A stretch of DNA of 64,000 bases. It comes from Desulfoluna butyratoxydans (lineage in GTDB: Bacteria > Desulfobacterota > Desulfobacteria > Desulfobacterales > Desulfolunaceae). The notes beneath the pieces are model-generated. The model had not been told where the DNA came from. It ran no database searches and saw nothing but the letters and a program-made list of their open reading frames with translations. The position numbers were made by a program, and so were the translations under genes. Location of the stretch: the NCBI RefSeq assembly GCF_900699765.1, contig NZ_CAADHO010000010.1, positions 1 to 64,000 of the forward strand, written 5' to 3'. Position 1 is the first letter of the stretch. Each line of letters starts with the position of its first letter. Positions 35,377-44,231 of the stretch are shown piece after piece.

Positions 35377-36522
35377 CTAAGCCAGCCTGTTGACAAAATC
35401 GTCATAGCCGAAGGTACGCTCCAGGTGAAGGGTGCCCGTGCCATCGATGCGGTAGATGGAAGGCAACCCGATGCCGTTGAAGGTGTTGGTTTTCACCATG
35501 GAGTAGATGGCCATGTCGGTGAAGACAAGGCGGTCTCCCACCTTGAGGGGCTCATCAAAGCTGTATTCCCCGATGATGTCGCCTGCCAGGCAGGTGAGGC
35601 CACCCAGGCGGTAGGTGTGTGCCTTTTCATCTTTTTTCCCGCTGCCGATGATAAAGGGGCGGTAGGGCATCTCCAGGACATCGGGCATGTGGCAGGACGC
35701 GGAGGTGTCCAGGATGGCGATTGCCATGTCCGACGCCCGGGTAATGTCCAGCACCTCGGAAACGAGGAAGCCGGCGTTCAAGGCAATGGCTTCCCCCGGT
35801 TCCAGGTAGACGGTGAGGTGGGGGTGCCGGGCCTGAAAGTCGTTGATCAGGCGAATGAGCAGGCCCACATCGTAGTCTTTTCGGGTGATATGGTGCCCGC
35901 CGCCGAAGTTTACCCATGTCATCTGCGGGAGGAACTTACCGAATGTTGTTTCAAAGGCTTCGAGGACCTCTTTCAGGTCGGTGCTGTCCTGCTCGCACAG
36001 GGCGTGGAAATGAAGGCCCTCGATGCCGTGAAGCAGATCCTCTCGAAAGGCTTCCCGCCGGACCCCTAAGCGCGAACCCGGCGCGCAGGGGTCATAGATG
36101 GGGGTGGCCCCCATGCTTTTTTCCGGGTTGACCCGCATGCCGCAGCTCACCGGTTTCGGATGGGCAGCCACTGTCTTTCGGAACCGTTCCCACTGGGAAA
36201 AGGAGTTGAAGACAAGGTGATCGCAGATCGGCATGAGTGTCTCAACGTCCTTTGCGCTAAAGGCAGCTGCAAAGGCATGCACCTCGCCCCCGAACCGCTC
36301 GTGGCCCAGAATCGCCTCGTGGACGGAGCTGGCACAGGTGCCGTCCAGCTCCTTCCGGATCAGGGGAAAGGTGCTGGACATGGCGTACCCCTTCAGGGCG
36401 AGCAGGATCCGGCAGCCGGTCTCCTGCTTCACCCGGGCAAGGACCTTAAGATTTTCGGCGATCAACCGTTCGTCCACCACAAAACACGGGGTGGTGACGG
36501 CCGCAGCATCGAAATCGATCAC
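35377..36522 (-). CDS. nspC: carboxynorspermidine/carboxyspermidine decarboxylase
   Basis: 381 aa from a GTG at 36522 that overlaps the dehydrogenase stop as GTGA and has GGAAGGAAG upstream; a longer frame to 36621 is only a read-through of the preceding gene. It is a fold-III PLP decarboxylase. ILLALKGYAM holds the PLP lysine near residue 42, HALCEQDSTDLKEVLEAFE and WVNFGGGHHITRKDYD are NspC signatures, and GGLTCLAGDIIGEYSFD carries the substrate cysteine/aspartate. It removes CO2 from carboxy(nor)spermidine to give spermidine or norspermidine. Confidence 0.95.
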   Translation of the reverse strand: MIDFDAAAVTTPCFVVDERLIAENLKVLARVKQETGCRILLALKGYAMSSTFPLIRKELDGTCASSVHEAILGHERFGGEVHAFAAAFSAKDVETLMPICDHLVFNSFSQWERFRKTVAAHPKPVSCGMRVNPEKSMGATPIYDPCAPGSRLGVRREAFREDLLHGIEGLHFHALCEQDSTDLKEVLEAFETTFGKFLPQMTWVNFGGGHHITRKDYDVGLLIRLINDFQARHPHLTVYLEPGEAIALNAGFLVSEVLDITRASDMAIAILDTSASCHMPDVLEMPYRPFIIGSGKKDEKAHTYRLGGLTCLAGDIIGEYSFDEPLKVGDRLVFTDMAIYSMVKTNTFNGIGLPSIYRIDGTGTLHLERTFGYDDFVNRLA

Positions 36523-37697
36523 TTCACCACTTCCTTCCAGGGGAGTCCGTGACGGTTCAGGGCGTCCATGAAGGGATCGGGATCGAACTGCTCCATGTGC
36601 TTGACGCCGGCTTCCATCCATTTGCCGGTGAGCATCATCATGGCACCGATCATGGCGGGCACGCCGGTGGTGTAGCTCACAGCCTGGGAGCCCACCTCTT
36701 TGTAGCAGGCTTCATGGTCGCAGATGTTGTAGACGTAGACAGTCTTCTCCTTGCCGTCTTTGACGCCCTTCATGAGGCAGCCGATGCAGGTGCGGCCCTT
36801 GGTCAGGGGGCCCAGGCTTCCCGGGTCGGGCAGCACCGCCTTGAGGAACTGGATGGGGGCGATCTTCTGGCCGTTGTAATCGATTTCGTCGATGCGGGTC
36901 ATGCCGATGTTTTCCAGCACCTTCAGGTGGGTGAGGTACTGGTCGGAGAAGGTCATCCAGAACCGGGCGCGCTTGAGTCCCTTCAGGTGCAGCACCAAAG
37001 ACTCCAGCTCTTCGTGGTAGAGGAGGTAGCACTTCTTCGGCCCGATGCCTTCGGGAAAGTCGTAGGTCATGGACCAGGAGAGGGGATCGGTCTCCACCCA
37101 TTCGCCGCGCTCCCAGTACCGTCCGCGCTGGGTAATCTCCCGGATATTGATCTCCGGGTTGAAGTTGGTTGCAAAGGCCTGGCCGTGGTCGCCGGCGTTG
37201 CAGTCGATGATGTCCAGCTCGTGAATTTCATCGAAGTGGTGCTTGGCGGCATAGGCGCAGAAGACGTTGGTCACGCCGGGGTCGAACCCGCTTCCCATAA
37301 GGGCCATGAGCCCCTTCTCCTTGAACCGGTCCTGATAGGCCCACTGCCACTTGTACTCGAATTTTGCCTCATCAAGGGGCTCGTAGTTGGCGGTGTCCAT
37401 GTAGTGTACCCCGGTCTCCAGGCAGGCATCCATGAGGTGCAGGTCCTGGTAGGGCAGGGCCACGTTGAGCAGGAGGTCGGGCTTGAACTCTTTGATCAGG
37501 GCCACGGTTTCGGCCACATTGTCCGCATCGAGTTTTGCGGTTTGGATGGCACGGGGAAGCTGGGCGGCAATCCTGTCGCACTTTTCTTTGGTGCGGCTTG
37601 CCAGCATGATCTCAGAAAATACTTCGGGAACCTGGGCGCATTTGTGGGCAACCACCTGGCCGACGCCGCCGGCTCCGACAATCAGTACACGGCTCAT
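36519..37697 (-). CDS. carboxynorspermidine/carboxyspermidine dehydrogenase (saccharopine dehydrogenase family)
   Basis: 392 aa. The N-terminal NAD(P) motif VLIVGAGGVGQVVAHKCAQ is followed by VHYMDTANYEP and GSGFDPGVTNVFCAYAAKH, typical of the CANSDH branch. The enzyme condenses aspartate semialdehyde with putrescine or diaminopropane and reduces the imine. Product goes to NspC, encoded next with a 4-base overlap. Combined with arginine decarboxylase and agmatinase this gives a complete arginine-to-spermidine route without S-adenosylmethionine decarboxylase. Confidence 0.93.
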   Translation of the reverse strand: MSRVLIVGAGGVGQVVAHKCAQVPEVFSEIMLASRTKEKCDRIAAQLPRAIQTAKLDADNVAETVALIKEFKPDLLLNVALPYQDLHLMDACLETGVHYMDTANYEPLDEAKFEYKWQWAYQDRFKEKGLMALMGSGFDPGVTNVFCAYAAKHHFDEIHELDIIDCNAGDHGQAFATNFNPEINIREITQRGRYWERGEWVETDPLSWSMTYDFPEGIGPKKCYLLYHEELESLVLHLKGLKRARFWMTFSDQYLTHLKVLENIGMTRIDEIDYNGQKIAPIQFLKAVLPDPGSLGPLTKGRTCIGCLMKGVKDGKEKTVYVYNICDHEACYKEVGSQAVSYTTGVPAMIGAMMMLTGKWMEAGVKHMEQFDPDPFMDALNRHGLPWKEVVK

Positions 37698-37747
37698 GGT
37701 GTTTCTCCTTTATTTTGTAAGGGGTAAAACGGGTAACGCGTTGTTTC

Positions 37748-39682
37748 TTACCGTTCGAAGTATGTGTACCCTTGCAGGCCGTTTTCGTAGGCCTGCATAA
37801 TCCGGTATCGCTCTTCGACGGTGATCTGTCCGTTGCGGATGGCCGCTTCCGCGGTTCTGCGAAAGCGGTTGAGCATGCCGCGGGGGTTGTACTCCACGTA
37901 TTCAAGGACATCAGCCACGGAGTCCCCGGAAACCTCCTTGACGTAATCCACGGTGCCGTCGGGCTGCATTCTGATGCTCACCACGTTGGTGTCTCCGAAG
38001 AGGTTGTGGAGATCGCCCAGGGTCTCTTGATAGGCCCCCACCAGAAAGACGCCGAGGTAGTACTCTTCGTTTTCCCTCAGCTCATGCAGGGGCAGGGTGT
38101 TCCTTACGCCGTGGGGATCGATGAACCGGTCGAGTTTGCCGTCGCAGTCACAGGTGATGTCCGCAATGACGCCGTGCCGTGTGGGCATTTCGTTGAGCCG
38201 GTGCATGGGCATGGTGGGGAACAAATGACCGATGGCCCAGGCATCCGGCAGGCTCTGAAACACGCTGAAGTTGGCGTAGTAGATGTCGGCAAGGGCTTCT
38301 TCGATGCCTTCAAGCTCCTTGGGCACGCGCTTCAGGTGTTTGACCTTCCGGGCAATGGTATGGATGATATGCCAGAAGATATTCTCGGCCATGGAACGTT
38401 CCCGCAGGTTGAGCTCTCCGTGCTTGAACCGCTGGCGCACCTCATCGCGATAGTAGATGGCGTCGTTGAAGCACTCCTGGATGTTTTTGAGGGTCAGCCC
38501 CTGGAGCACCTCCATGAGGCTTATAATCACATCGGGGGTCTCTTCACTCACTTCGTCGAGGAAGGGCTGCGGTTCCAGGCGCCCCACATCGAGGATGTTG
38601 AAGAGCAGCATGGAGTAGTAGGCCACGGTGGCGCGCCCGGACTCGGTGACGATGGTGGGGTGAGCCAGCTCCTGGTCGTCCATCACCCCCATGACGGTTT
38701 CGATGATGTCGGCGCAGTATTCGTCGATGCTGTAGTTACGCGAGCTCGCAAAATTGGTATGGGACCCGTCGTAATCCACGGCCAGACCGCCCCCCAAGTC
38801 GAGGTACCCCATGGCCGCGCCCTCTTCGGAGAGACCGGCGTAGATACGGCACGCCTCCAGCACGGCGCTCCGGATGTCCCGGATGTTGGGAATCTGGGAG
38901 CCCAGGTGGTAGTGGAGGAGTTTCAGGCAATCGAGCATCTCCGTCTCTTTGAGGCGGTCCACCAGCGCCACCACCTGGGTGGTGTTGAGGCCGAAGATGC
39001 TTCGGTCTCCACCGGATTCGGTCCAGTGCCCCCCTGCGCGGCTGGCCAGCTTGATGCGCACCCCGAGATTGGGCCGGGTGTCCAGGGCCTCGGCGCGGCG
39101 CATGATAAGCTCCAGTTCTTCGGGCATCTCCACCACAAGGAAACAGTTCAGGCCCATTTTGGTGGCCCAGAGGGCCAGGTCCACAAACTCTTCGTCCTTG
39201 TAGCCGTTGCAGATCAGGCAGGCCTCGGGATCGGTGAGAAAGGAGAGGGCCGCAATGAGCTCGGCCTTGGAGCCTGCCTCCAGACCGTGATGGTACTGGC
39301 GGCCGAATTGGGTCACCTCCTCCACCACTTCCATCTGCTGGTTCACCTTGATGGGGTAAACGCCCCGGAATGCCCCCTGGTACCGGAAATCGTCAATGGC
39401 TTTCTGGAAGCTTGTGTGAAGATGGGCGATCTGGGAATCAAGTATGTTTTCGATGCGCAGGAGAACCGGCATTTCCCGGCCCCGGGCACGGATGCCGGAG
39501 ATGACGTCCAGAACCCGGATTTTTTTGTCAGGGGCATTGGGATCGGGGATCACCTCCACCTGACCGTCTTCGGAAATATCGAAGTACCCGCTTCCCCAGT
39601 TTCGGATGCCGTACACATCGGCTGAATCCTCAATGGTCCAGCGTTCAAGTTTGTCTTTACCGAACAATGTCGAATCCTTCAT
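37748..39682 (-). CDS. speA: biosynthetic arginine decarboxylase
   Basis: 644 aa from ATG 39682 (MKDSTLFGKDKLERWT); an earlier start at 39724 gives an atypical N-terminus. Domains: N-terminal PLP barrel with GVYPIKVNQQ (PLP lysine), LEAGSKAELIAAL, HYHLGSQIPNI and LDLGGGLAVDYDGS, then the C-terminal beta domain with DITCDCDGKLDRF. It decarboxylates arginine to agmatine. It is the first gene of the polyamine run. The upstream region 39683-40520 is long enough to hold its promoter. Confidence 0.96.
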   Translation of the reverse strand: MKDSTLFGKDKLERWTIEDSADVYGIRNWGSGYFDISEDGQVEVIPDPNAPDKKIRVLDVISGIRARGREMPVLLRIENILDSQIAHLHTSFQKAIDDFRYQGAFRGVYPIKVNQQMEVVEEVTQFGRQYHHGLEAGSKAELIAALSFLTDPEACLICNGYKDEEFVDLALWATKMGLNCFLVVEMPEELELIMRRAEALDTRPNLGVRIKLASRAGGHWTESGGDRSIFGLNTTQVVALVDRLKETEMLDCLKLLHYHLGSQIPNIRDIRSAVLEACRIYAGLSEEGAAMGYLDLGGGLAVDYDGSHTNFASSRNYSIDEYCADIIETVMGVMDDQELAHPTIVTESGRATVAYYSMLLFNILDVGRLEPQPFLDEVSEETPDVIISLMEVLQGLTLKNIQECFNDAIYYRDEVRQRFKHGELNLRERSMAENIFWHIIHTIARKVKHLKRVPKELEGIEEALADIYYANFSVFQSLPDAWAIGHLFPTMPMHRLNEMPTRHGVIADITCDCDGKLDRFIDPHGVRNTLPLHELRENEEYYLGVFLVGAYQETLGDLHNLFGDTNVVSIRMQPDGTVDYVKEVSGDSVADVLEYVEYNPRGMLNRFRRTAEAAIRNGQITVEERYRIMQAYENGLQGYTYFER

Positions 39683-40520
39683 GCTGTCGGTTTTCTCAAG
39701 GGCCCGTAAGGGCGGCACACACAAAGCATTCGGCCCGCATCAACACGCCGGAAGATGGGCGGTAAGCGGGGCCGCTGATATATTATATTTCTTAAATCGT
39801 ACTACCCGCCCAACATGATGGAATGTGAGGCTTTAAATATAATTCAGGGGACCAAAACTGTATAGAACAAATAGGCGAAGAAACCGGCTTATTTATCACA
39901 TGCTTGGGTTTTGCAAGATCCCCGGTTTCCGGCGCCGGCAGCACCGGAACGACGTTGATCCCTCCATCACCTTCTGGCATGGCGTGGGCCTGGTTTCATC
40001 GAAAAGGCAAGCGCAAATACCATTTTGCATATGCAAAACACAAGCAAAAAAAGCCTGGGGCTGTTTTGGTGGATGTGAAGGGAAGGGGCGGCCAGGGAGA
40101 AAACTCTATGATTGATGTCTGTAGTGGTTTGATATTTCGAGGGAAATGGATCGCTTTGGCAGGCGTGTCGTTGACGTCGTGGGGCCGGATTGTTTCTTCA
40201 CATAACATACCGGCCCGGCATGGTGCGTGACGTCAAAGCTTCGATACGGGACTGACGGCCACTTGGTATTGGCGTTGAAACAAATATTGTGATCTGTGGC
40301 GATATTGCTGATATTAGGTTTGTTGAAACCAAAATACATTAATTTCACAATAAATCGATGCAATAGGTATGGAATCTTTTGTGCCTGATGATATAATGGG
40401 CATAAAAATAGTATTGATGGTTTAGAAATTAGTTTTTTACCGTGTAAGCTGTTTGACCGTCCGGCCCCACCCCGACCCATTGCCGGACCGGTTATGCCTC
40501 GCAAGGGGGAGGAGGCGCTC
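39683..40520. other. long gap between divergent speA and PilZ-like genes
   Basis: 838 bases without a credible gene. Small frames on either strand lack ribosome-binding sites and family character. A hairpin GTCCGG/CCGGAC lies near 40459-40488, just before the PilZ-like gene. The stretch presumably holds the promoters of both flanking units; no convincing -35/-10 pair was chosen. Confidence 0.5.
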
Positions 40521-40760
40521 ATGGCAACGTTTAATGACATGAGATATACGTCGTGGGATGCATTGACTATTCCTGCTACCCGCACGTCAGGCCACGCCAC
40601 AACGCACCACATCGCCATGATGCACAATTTCAGTGAAGACGGACTCTACTTCGAATCCAGAGACCCGGTTGGGCCAGGCACCCACGCCATTGAAACAACG
40701 GCAGGTAACCTGTCTGCGGACACACGTGCGGTAGCGACGGTGCCCAAAAACCGGCCATGA
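40521..40760 (+). CDS. short PilZ-like protein, possibly degenerate
   Basis: 79 aa from ATG 40521, preceded by a strong GGGGGAGGAGG. The core HIAMMHNFSEDGLYFESRDPVGPGT matches the PilZ protein at 49240 (AMMCNFSEDGMCFESDTPMEPGT), including the (D/N)xSxxG c-di-GMP motif. The usual N-terminal RxxxR is absent and the protein stops about 20 residues early. It may therefore be non-binding or a decaying duplicate. It lies ahead of the redox operon. Confidence 0.6.
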   Translation: MATFNDMRYTSWDALTIPATRTSGHATTHHIAMMHNFSEDGLYFESRDPVGPGTHAIETTAGNLSADTRAVATVPKNRP

Positions 40761-40984
40761 CGCTGCCGATCGGTTTGGATTGATCTTCTCTGTTTTATCT
40801 CTTTCGTATGACCCATTCTCTTCATCCATACTCTCCCATGTCAGCTTTGACGTCCTGATACAGGCCTTCAATGACCCCGCAGCCCCTGAGATCGGTCCCC
40901 ATAAGGGCTCAACCTTTTTGTCTGTTTACCTGTTCGCAGGCCAAGAGACTGCCGCGATAAGCAGGAAACAAAGGTGGGTGGCTT

Positions 40985-43519
40985 TTGGAATCAACGGTGA
41001 TCTCAATAAACGGAAAGAAAATCGGTTGCCCGGTCGGGACATCTGTCCTTGAAGCTGCGGACTCGGCGGGGATCCATATTCCGAGGCTTTGTTATCACCC
41101 GGAATTGAAACCCCATGGGGCCTGCCGCATGTGTCTTGTTGAGGATGAGAAAAGCGGAAGGCTTCTGGCCTCGTGCGTCACCCCGGTCTCGGGCGGGATG
41201 AGCGTGCAGACGGACTCAAAGGCGGTTTTGCGGCACAGGCGCAATATCGTGCGGCTGATGATCTCCGAGCACCCCGAGTCCTGTGTGGTCTGCAGCAAAG
41301 GCAACAGGTGCCAGCTCCGACGTGTTGCGGCTGAACTCGGCGTGGGAGAGCCGGAGTTGTACCCCATGCCCCATGTCAATGCGCTGGATCAGTCGAACCC
41401 CTTTATCGTTCGGGACCTTTCCAAGTGCATCCTGTGCGGACGGTGCATCAGGGGCTGCAAGGAGCTCGTTGCCCAGGGCACCATCGACTACAGCTTGCGG
41501 GGGGTTGATTCACGTCCGGCCACGCTCCATGATCACCCGTTAACCGAGTCGTCCTGCACATTCTGCGGGACCTGCGTTTCCCTGTGCCCCACCGGGGCCC
41601 TGTCTCAGAAAAAGAGCGCGTTTTCCGGAACTCCGGAGCGCGAGCATGACACGATCTGCGGGTTTTGCGGTGTGGGGTGTTCCCTTTCCCTGGGCGTTTT
41701 CGGCAGCAGGGTTGTGGAGGTGAGCCCTGCCCGTTCAAGGGAGAGCGTCAACGGCGTTACCCTGTGCGTCAGGGGGCATTTTGCCCATGACTACCTGAAC
41801 TCAACGCACCGGCTCCTTCGCCCGAGGTTGCGGAAGGGCGGAGAACAGGCTTCCGTCCCATGGGATGAGGCTGTGTCGGCAGTATCTGAAAAGCTCCTTG
41901 AGATCAGGGATAAGCACGGTGCTTCGGCCATTGGTTTTTTGGGGTCTTCAACATGCACGAATGAGGAGAATTACCTTTTCCAGAAAATGGCAAGGGGGAT
42001 ACTCGGAACACACAACATCGACAACGGGGGCGTTTTCTGCGGGCGAAACCGGTTGGATGATTTTTTCAGGAAAACCCGTGGCATCATTGGGCCTGCCCGG
42101 TTTTTCGACATGGAAACGGCTGACGTTATCGTTATGGCCGGGGCCGATCAGGGGGAAACGATTCCGGTGGCGAGTTACCACGTGAAAAGGGCCGCACGAA
42201 ACGGGGTCCCGCTCATCGTGGTGGACAGCCTGGCCTCAGATTTTACATCCCTTTCGACACTCTGGTTGAGGCCATTACCCGGTAGCGGGCATCTGGGGCA
42301 GGTGATGCATGCCCTTTCTGGCCTGGTGCTCAGCCACAGCAACACCCATCGAGACGGCATCGCCGGGTCGACCGATAATTTGGGTGATTTCGAACGGGAT
42401 GTTAGCCGCCTTGACATGGAAACGATGTGCCGCACAGCAGGCCTGGACGTTGAAATGCTCAAGGAGGCCGCAGGAATCATCGCAGGCCGCCGGGTTGTGT
42501 TGGTTGCCGGGTGCGAGGTGTTGGAGGCCGATGACGGGGGCTCGGCGCTGAATGCCCTGATCAATCTTGCCCTTGTCTCAGGAGACCCGGGACGCTCACC
42601 TGCCGGGGTATGGTTCTCAATACGGGAGAACAACCTGTTGGGTGCATGGGCGATGGGCACGGATTTTTCTCCTGACGCGGGGCTGAGCATGGTCGGCATG
42701 ATTGAGGCCGCAGAAAAGGGCGACTTAAAGGTGCTCTACATCATGGGGGAGAACCCCCTTCGGGCCATGCCCCAGCAGCAGAGGGTGAAGGCGGCCCTTG
42801 AAAACCTCGAGCTTGTGGTGGTGCAGGATATCCTTGAAACCGAAACCGTGAACATCGCGGATGTGGTGCTTCCCGGAGCGGCCCCGGCTGAAAAAGCCGG
42901 ATCGTTCACGAACATGGAGGGAAGGGTGCAGTCCTTTACCCCTGCGGTGCCTCCTCCGGGGGAGGCCAAGGCCGATCTCGATATCCTGGGCCTGGTTGCA
43001 AAAGGGCTGGGATACCGTGGAGATGACCTGGGGTTGGAGGCGGTTCGGGCCGAGATCAAACGTCTTGTCCCATCGTGGACACGTGACGAGAGTCCCGCAG
43101 AGAACCATGGAGACGATGCCAGGATCTCTTTTCAGCCCATCGCATGTGCGGAAGGCACGGACGATCCGGCTTATCCCTTCATGATGATTGCAGGGTCCCG
43201 AAGGCTTCACGCAGGCAGCGGTACACGGACGTCTCACTCGGAACGGACCAGGGCGGCAGGAGAGGGCGGGGCCATGGAGATCTCCGAAGCGGATGCCGGG
43301 ATGCTCGGCCTTCGGGAGGGAGACCCGGTACGGATTGAATCCCGCCATGGGGCCATAGAAAGATGCGTCACTATCACGTCGGACATGGCAAAGGGCGCGG
43401 TGCTTATCCCCAGGGGTTTTTTGGGCAACGACGTCATGAATCTTTTTCCCCTTTCGCAAGCGGGGGACATGTGGGGGATGTCGTGCGGGGTGAGAATTGA
43501 AAGGGTGAATAGTGAATAG
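40985..43519 (+). CDS. molybdopterin oxidoreductase subunit, FdhA/NuoG-like, of MetF operon
   Basis: 844 aa from a TTG at 40985 with AAGGTGGG upstream (a GTG 12 bases on is possible). Order of domains: plant-type 2Fe-2S (CYHPELKPHGACRMC), His-Cys cluster (EHPESCVVCSKGNRC), two 4Fe-4S sets (CILCGRCIRGC, CTFCGTCVSLC), then a molybdopterin domain with its own cluster (CGFCGVGCSL) and a C-terminal guanine-dinucleotide-binding domain. This is the layout of NAD-linked formate dehydrogenase alpha subunits. The usual Cys/Sec-His active-site pair reads Cys-Gly near residue 352 by eye alignment, so formate oxidation is doubtful. An electron-transfer role for the MetF complex is inferred. Confidence 0.85.
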   Translation: MESTVISINGKKIGCPVGTSVLEAADSAGIHIPRLCYHPELKPHGACRMCLVEDEKSGRLLASCVTPVSGGMSVQTDSKAVLRHRRNIVRLMISEHPESCVVCSKGNRCQLRRVAAELGVGEPELYPMPHVNALDQSNPFIVRDLSKCILCGRCIRGCKELVAQGTIDYSLRGVDSRPATLHDHPLTESSCTFCGTCVSLCPTGALSQKKSAFSGTPEREHDTICGFCGVGCSLSLGVFGSRVVEVSPARSRESVNGVTLCVRGHFAHDYLNSTHRLLRPRLRKGGEQASVPWDEAVSAVSEKLLEIRDKHGASAIGFLGSSTCTNEENYLFQKMARGILGTHNIDNGGVFCGRNRLDDFFRKTRGIIGPARFFDMETADVIVMAGADQGETIPVASYHVKRAARNGVPLIVVDSLASDFTSLSTLWLRPLPGSGHLGQVMHALSGLVLSHSNTHRDGIAGSTDNLGDFERDVSRLDMETMCRTAGLDVEMLKEAAGIIAGRRVVLVAGCEVLEADDGGSALNALINLALVSGDPGRSPAGVWFSIRENNLLGAWAMGTDFSPDAGLSMVGMIEAAEKGDLKVLYIMGENPLRAMPQQQRVKAALENLELVVVQDILETETVNIADVVLPGAAPAEKAGSFTNMEGRVQSFTPAVPPPGEAKADLDILGLVAKGLGYRGDDLGLEAVRAEIKRLVPSWTRDESPAENHGDDARISFQPIACAEGTDDPAYPFMMIAGSRRLHAGSGTRTSHSERTRAAGEGGAMEISEADAGMLGLREGDPVRIESRHGAIERCVTITSDMAKGAVLIPRGFLGNDVMNLFPLSQAGDMWGMSCGVRIERVNSE

Positions 43520-43571
43520 TGAGTGGTAAATGGTGAGTAGTGAATGGTGAGTAGGTAGTGGTGAATAGGTC
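43505..43571. repeat. imperfect TGARTRG-type tandem repeat
   Basis: Variants of GTGAATAG, GTGAGTAG and GTGAATG alternate for about 67 bases. The run begins inside the last codons of the molybdopterin subunit and supplies its stop codon. It fills the start of the gap before the NuoE-like gene. Such low-complexity runs may vary in length between strains. Confidence 0.7.
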
Positions 43572-43645
43572 AGGGGGAGTATGGACGTGGGGGACGTTGT
43601 AGAGAATTAGGCGATTTGATCAAGAAATGAGGGGCGGAGGTGCCG

Positions 43646-44134
43646 ATGGAACCAAGGAAGATAGACTGGGACATGCTTTCGGCGATTATCGGGAAGCACC
43701 GGGGGGAAAAGTGGGGGCTTATCCCGCTTCTGCAGGAGGTTCAGGAATCCCTGGGTTACATTCCACCGGAGGCCATTGCACCCATCGCGTCGGCGTTGAA
43801 GCTCTATCCCAGTGAGGTGCAGGGGGTGATCGAATTTTATGCCGGTCTGAGCCTGAAACCCAAGGGAAAACATGTCTTCAAGGTCTGTCGCGGCACCGCA
43901 TGCCACGTCAAGGGGAGCCGGAGCATCCTGGCCATCATGAAAAAGGAACTCGGCATCGATGAAGGGGAGACAAGCCCTGACTACAAATATTCCCTTGAAA
44001 CCGTCGCCTGTCTCGGGGCCTGTTTCCTCGCCCCGACCATGATGGTGAACAAGGAGTACATGGGCAGGCTGTCCCCCAGGAAGATCGAATCTGTTTTGGC
44101 GCACTTTACCGAAAGCAAGGAAGAGAAACCGTGA
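43646..44134 (+). CDS. NuoE-like 2Fe-2S subunit
   Basis: 162 aa from ATG 43646; GGAGG at 43636-43640 is its ribosome-binding site and overlaps the only alternative GTG. The helical N-terminus (LIPLLQEVQESLGYIPPEAI) and thioredoxin-like 2Fe-2S domain are intact: KVCRGTACHVKG and VACLGACFLAPTMMVN hold the four cysteines. NuoE-type subunits pass electrons between NADH-flavin (NuoF) and other clusters in complex I, NAD-linked formate dehydrogenases and bifurcating hydrogenases. Its partner is the NuoF-GltD fusion encoded next. Confidence 0.92.
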   Translation: MEPRKIDWDMLSAIIGKHRGEKWGLIPLLQEVQESLGYIPPEAIAPIASALKLYPSEVQGVIEFYAGLSLKPKGKHVFKVCRGTACHVKGSRSILAIMKKELGIDEGETSPDYKYSLETVACLGACFLAPTMMVNKEYMGRLSPRKIESVLAHFTESKEEKP

Positions 44135-44164
44135 TTGTTCGGTGAAAAGAATGGGTTTCGATAC

Positions 44165-44181
44165 CGGTGGTGAAGCCACCG
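44165..44181 (+). other. hairpin in nuoE-nuoF spacer
   Basis: CGGTGG (44165-44170) pairs with CCACCG (44176-44181) around the loop TGAAG. It lies 30 bases after the NuoE-like stop and upstream of the stem-loop element at 44232-44291. It may be part of the same leader. Confidence 0.5.
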
Positions 44182-44231
44182 ATCGAGAACCGACACCGTT
44201 AGGCTGGGATAACCTGTCGTGCTGTTGAACC

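Noticed and set aside
36549-37727. 392-residue open frame opposite the carboxynorspermidine dehydrogenase gene
   Set aside because: Antisense shadow in a high-GC gene; composition is Val/Gly/His-rich without any domain.
37772-39625. 617-residue open frame on the + strand opposite speA
   Set aside because: It mirrors the GC-rich third-position pattern of the arginine decarboxylase gene, whose motifs are unmistakable. It has no motifs or ribosome-binding site of its own.
40106-40627. 173-residue - strand frame opposite the short PilZ-like gene
   Set aside because: The + strand gene has a strong SD and a recognisable PilZ core, whereas this frame has neither.
44161-44215. Possible ZTP (pfl) riboswitch because of GGTGG-hairpin followed by GGCTGGGAT in a one-carbon operon
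   Set aside because: The characteristic 5' domain and the CCGCCTGGGC core are not present in the right order. The similarity is limited to a simple hairpin.
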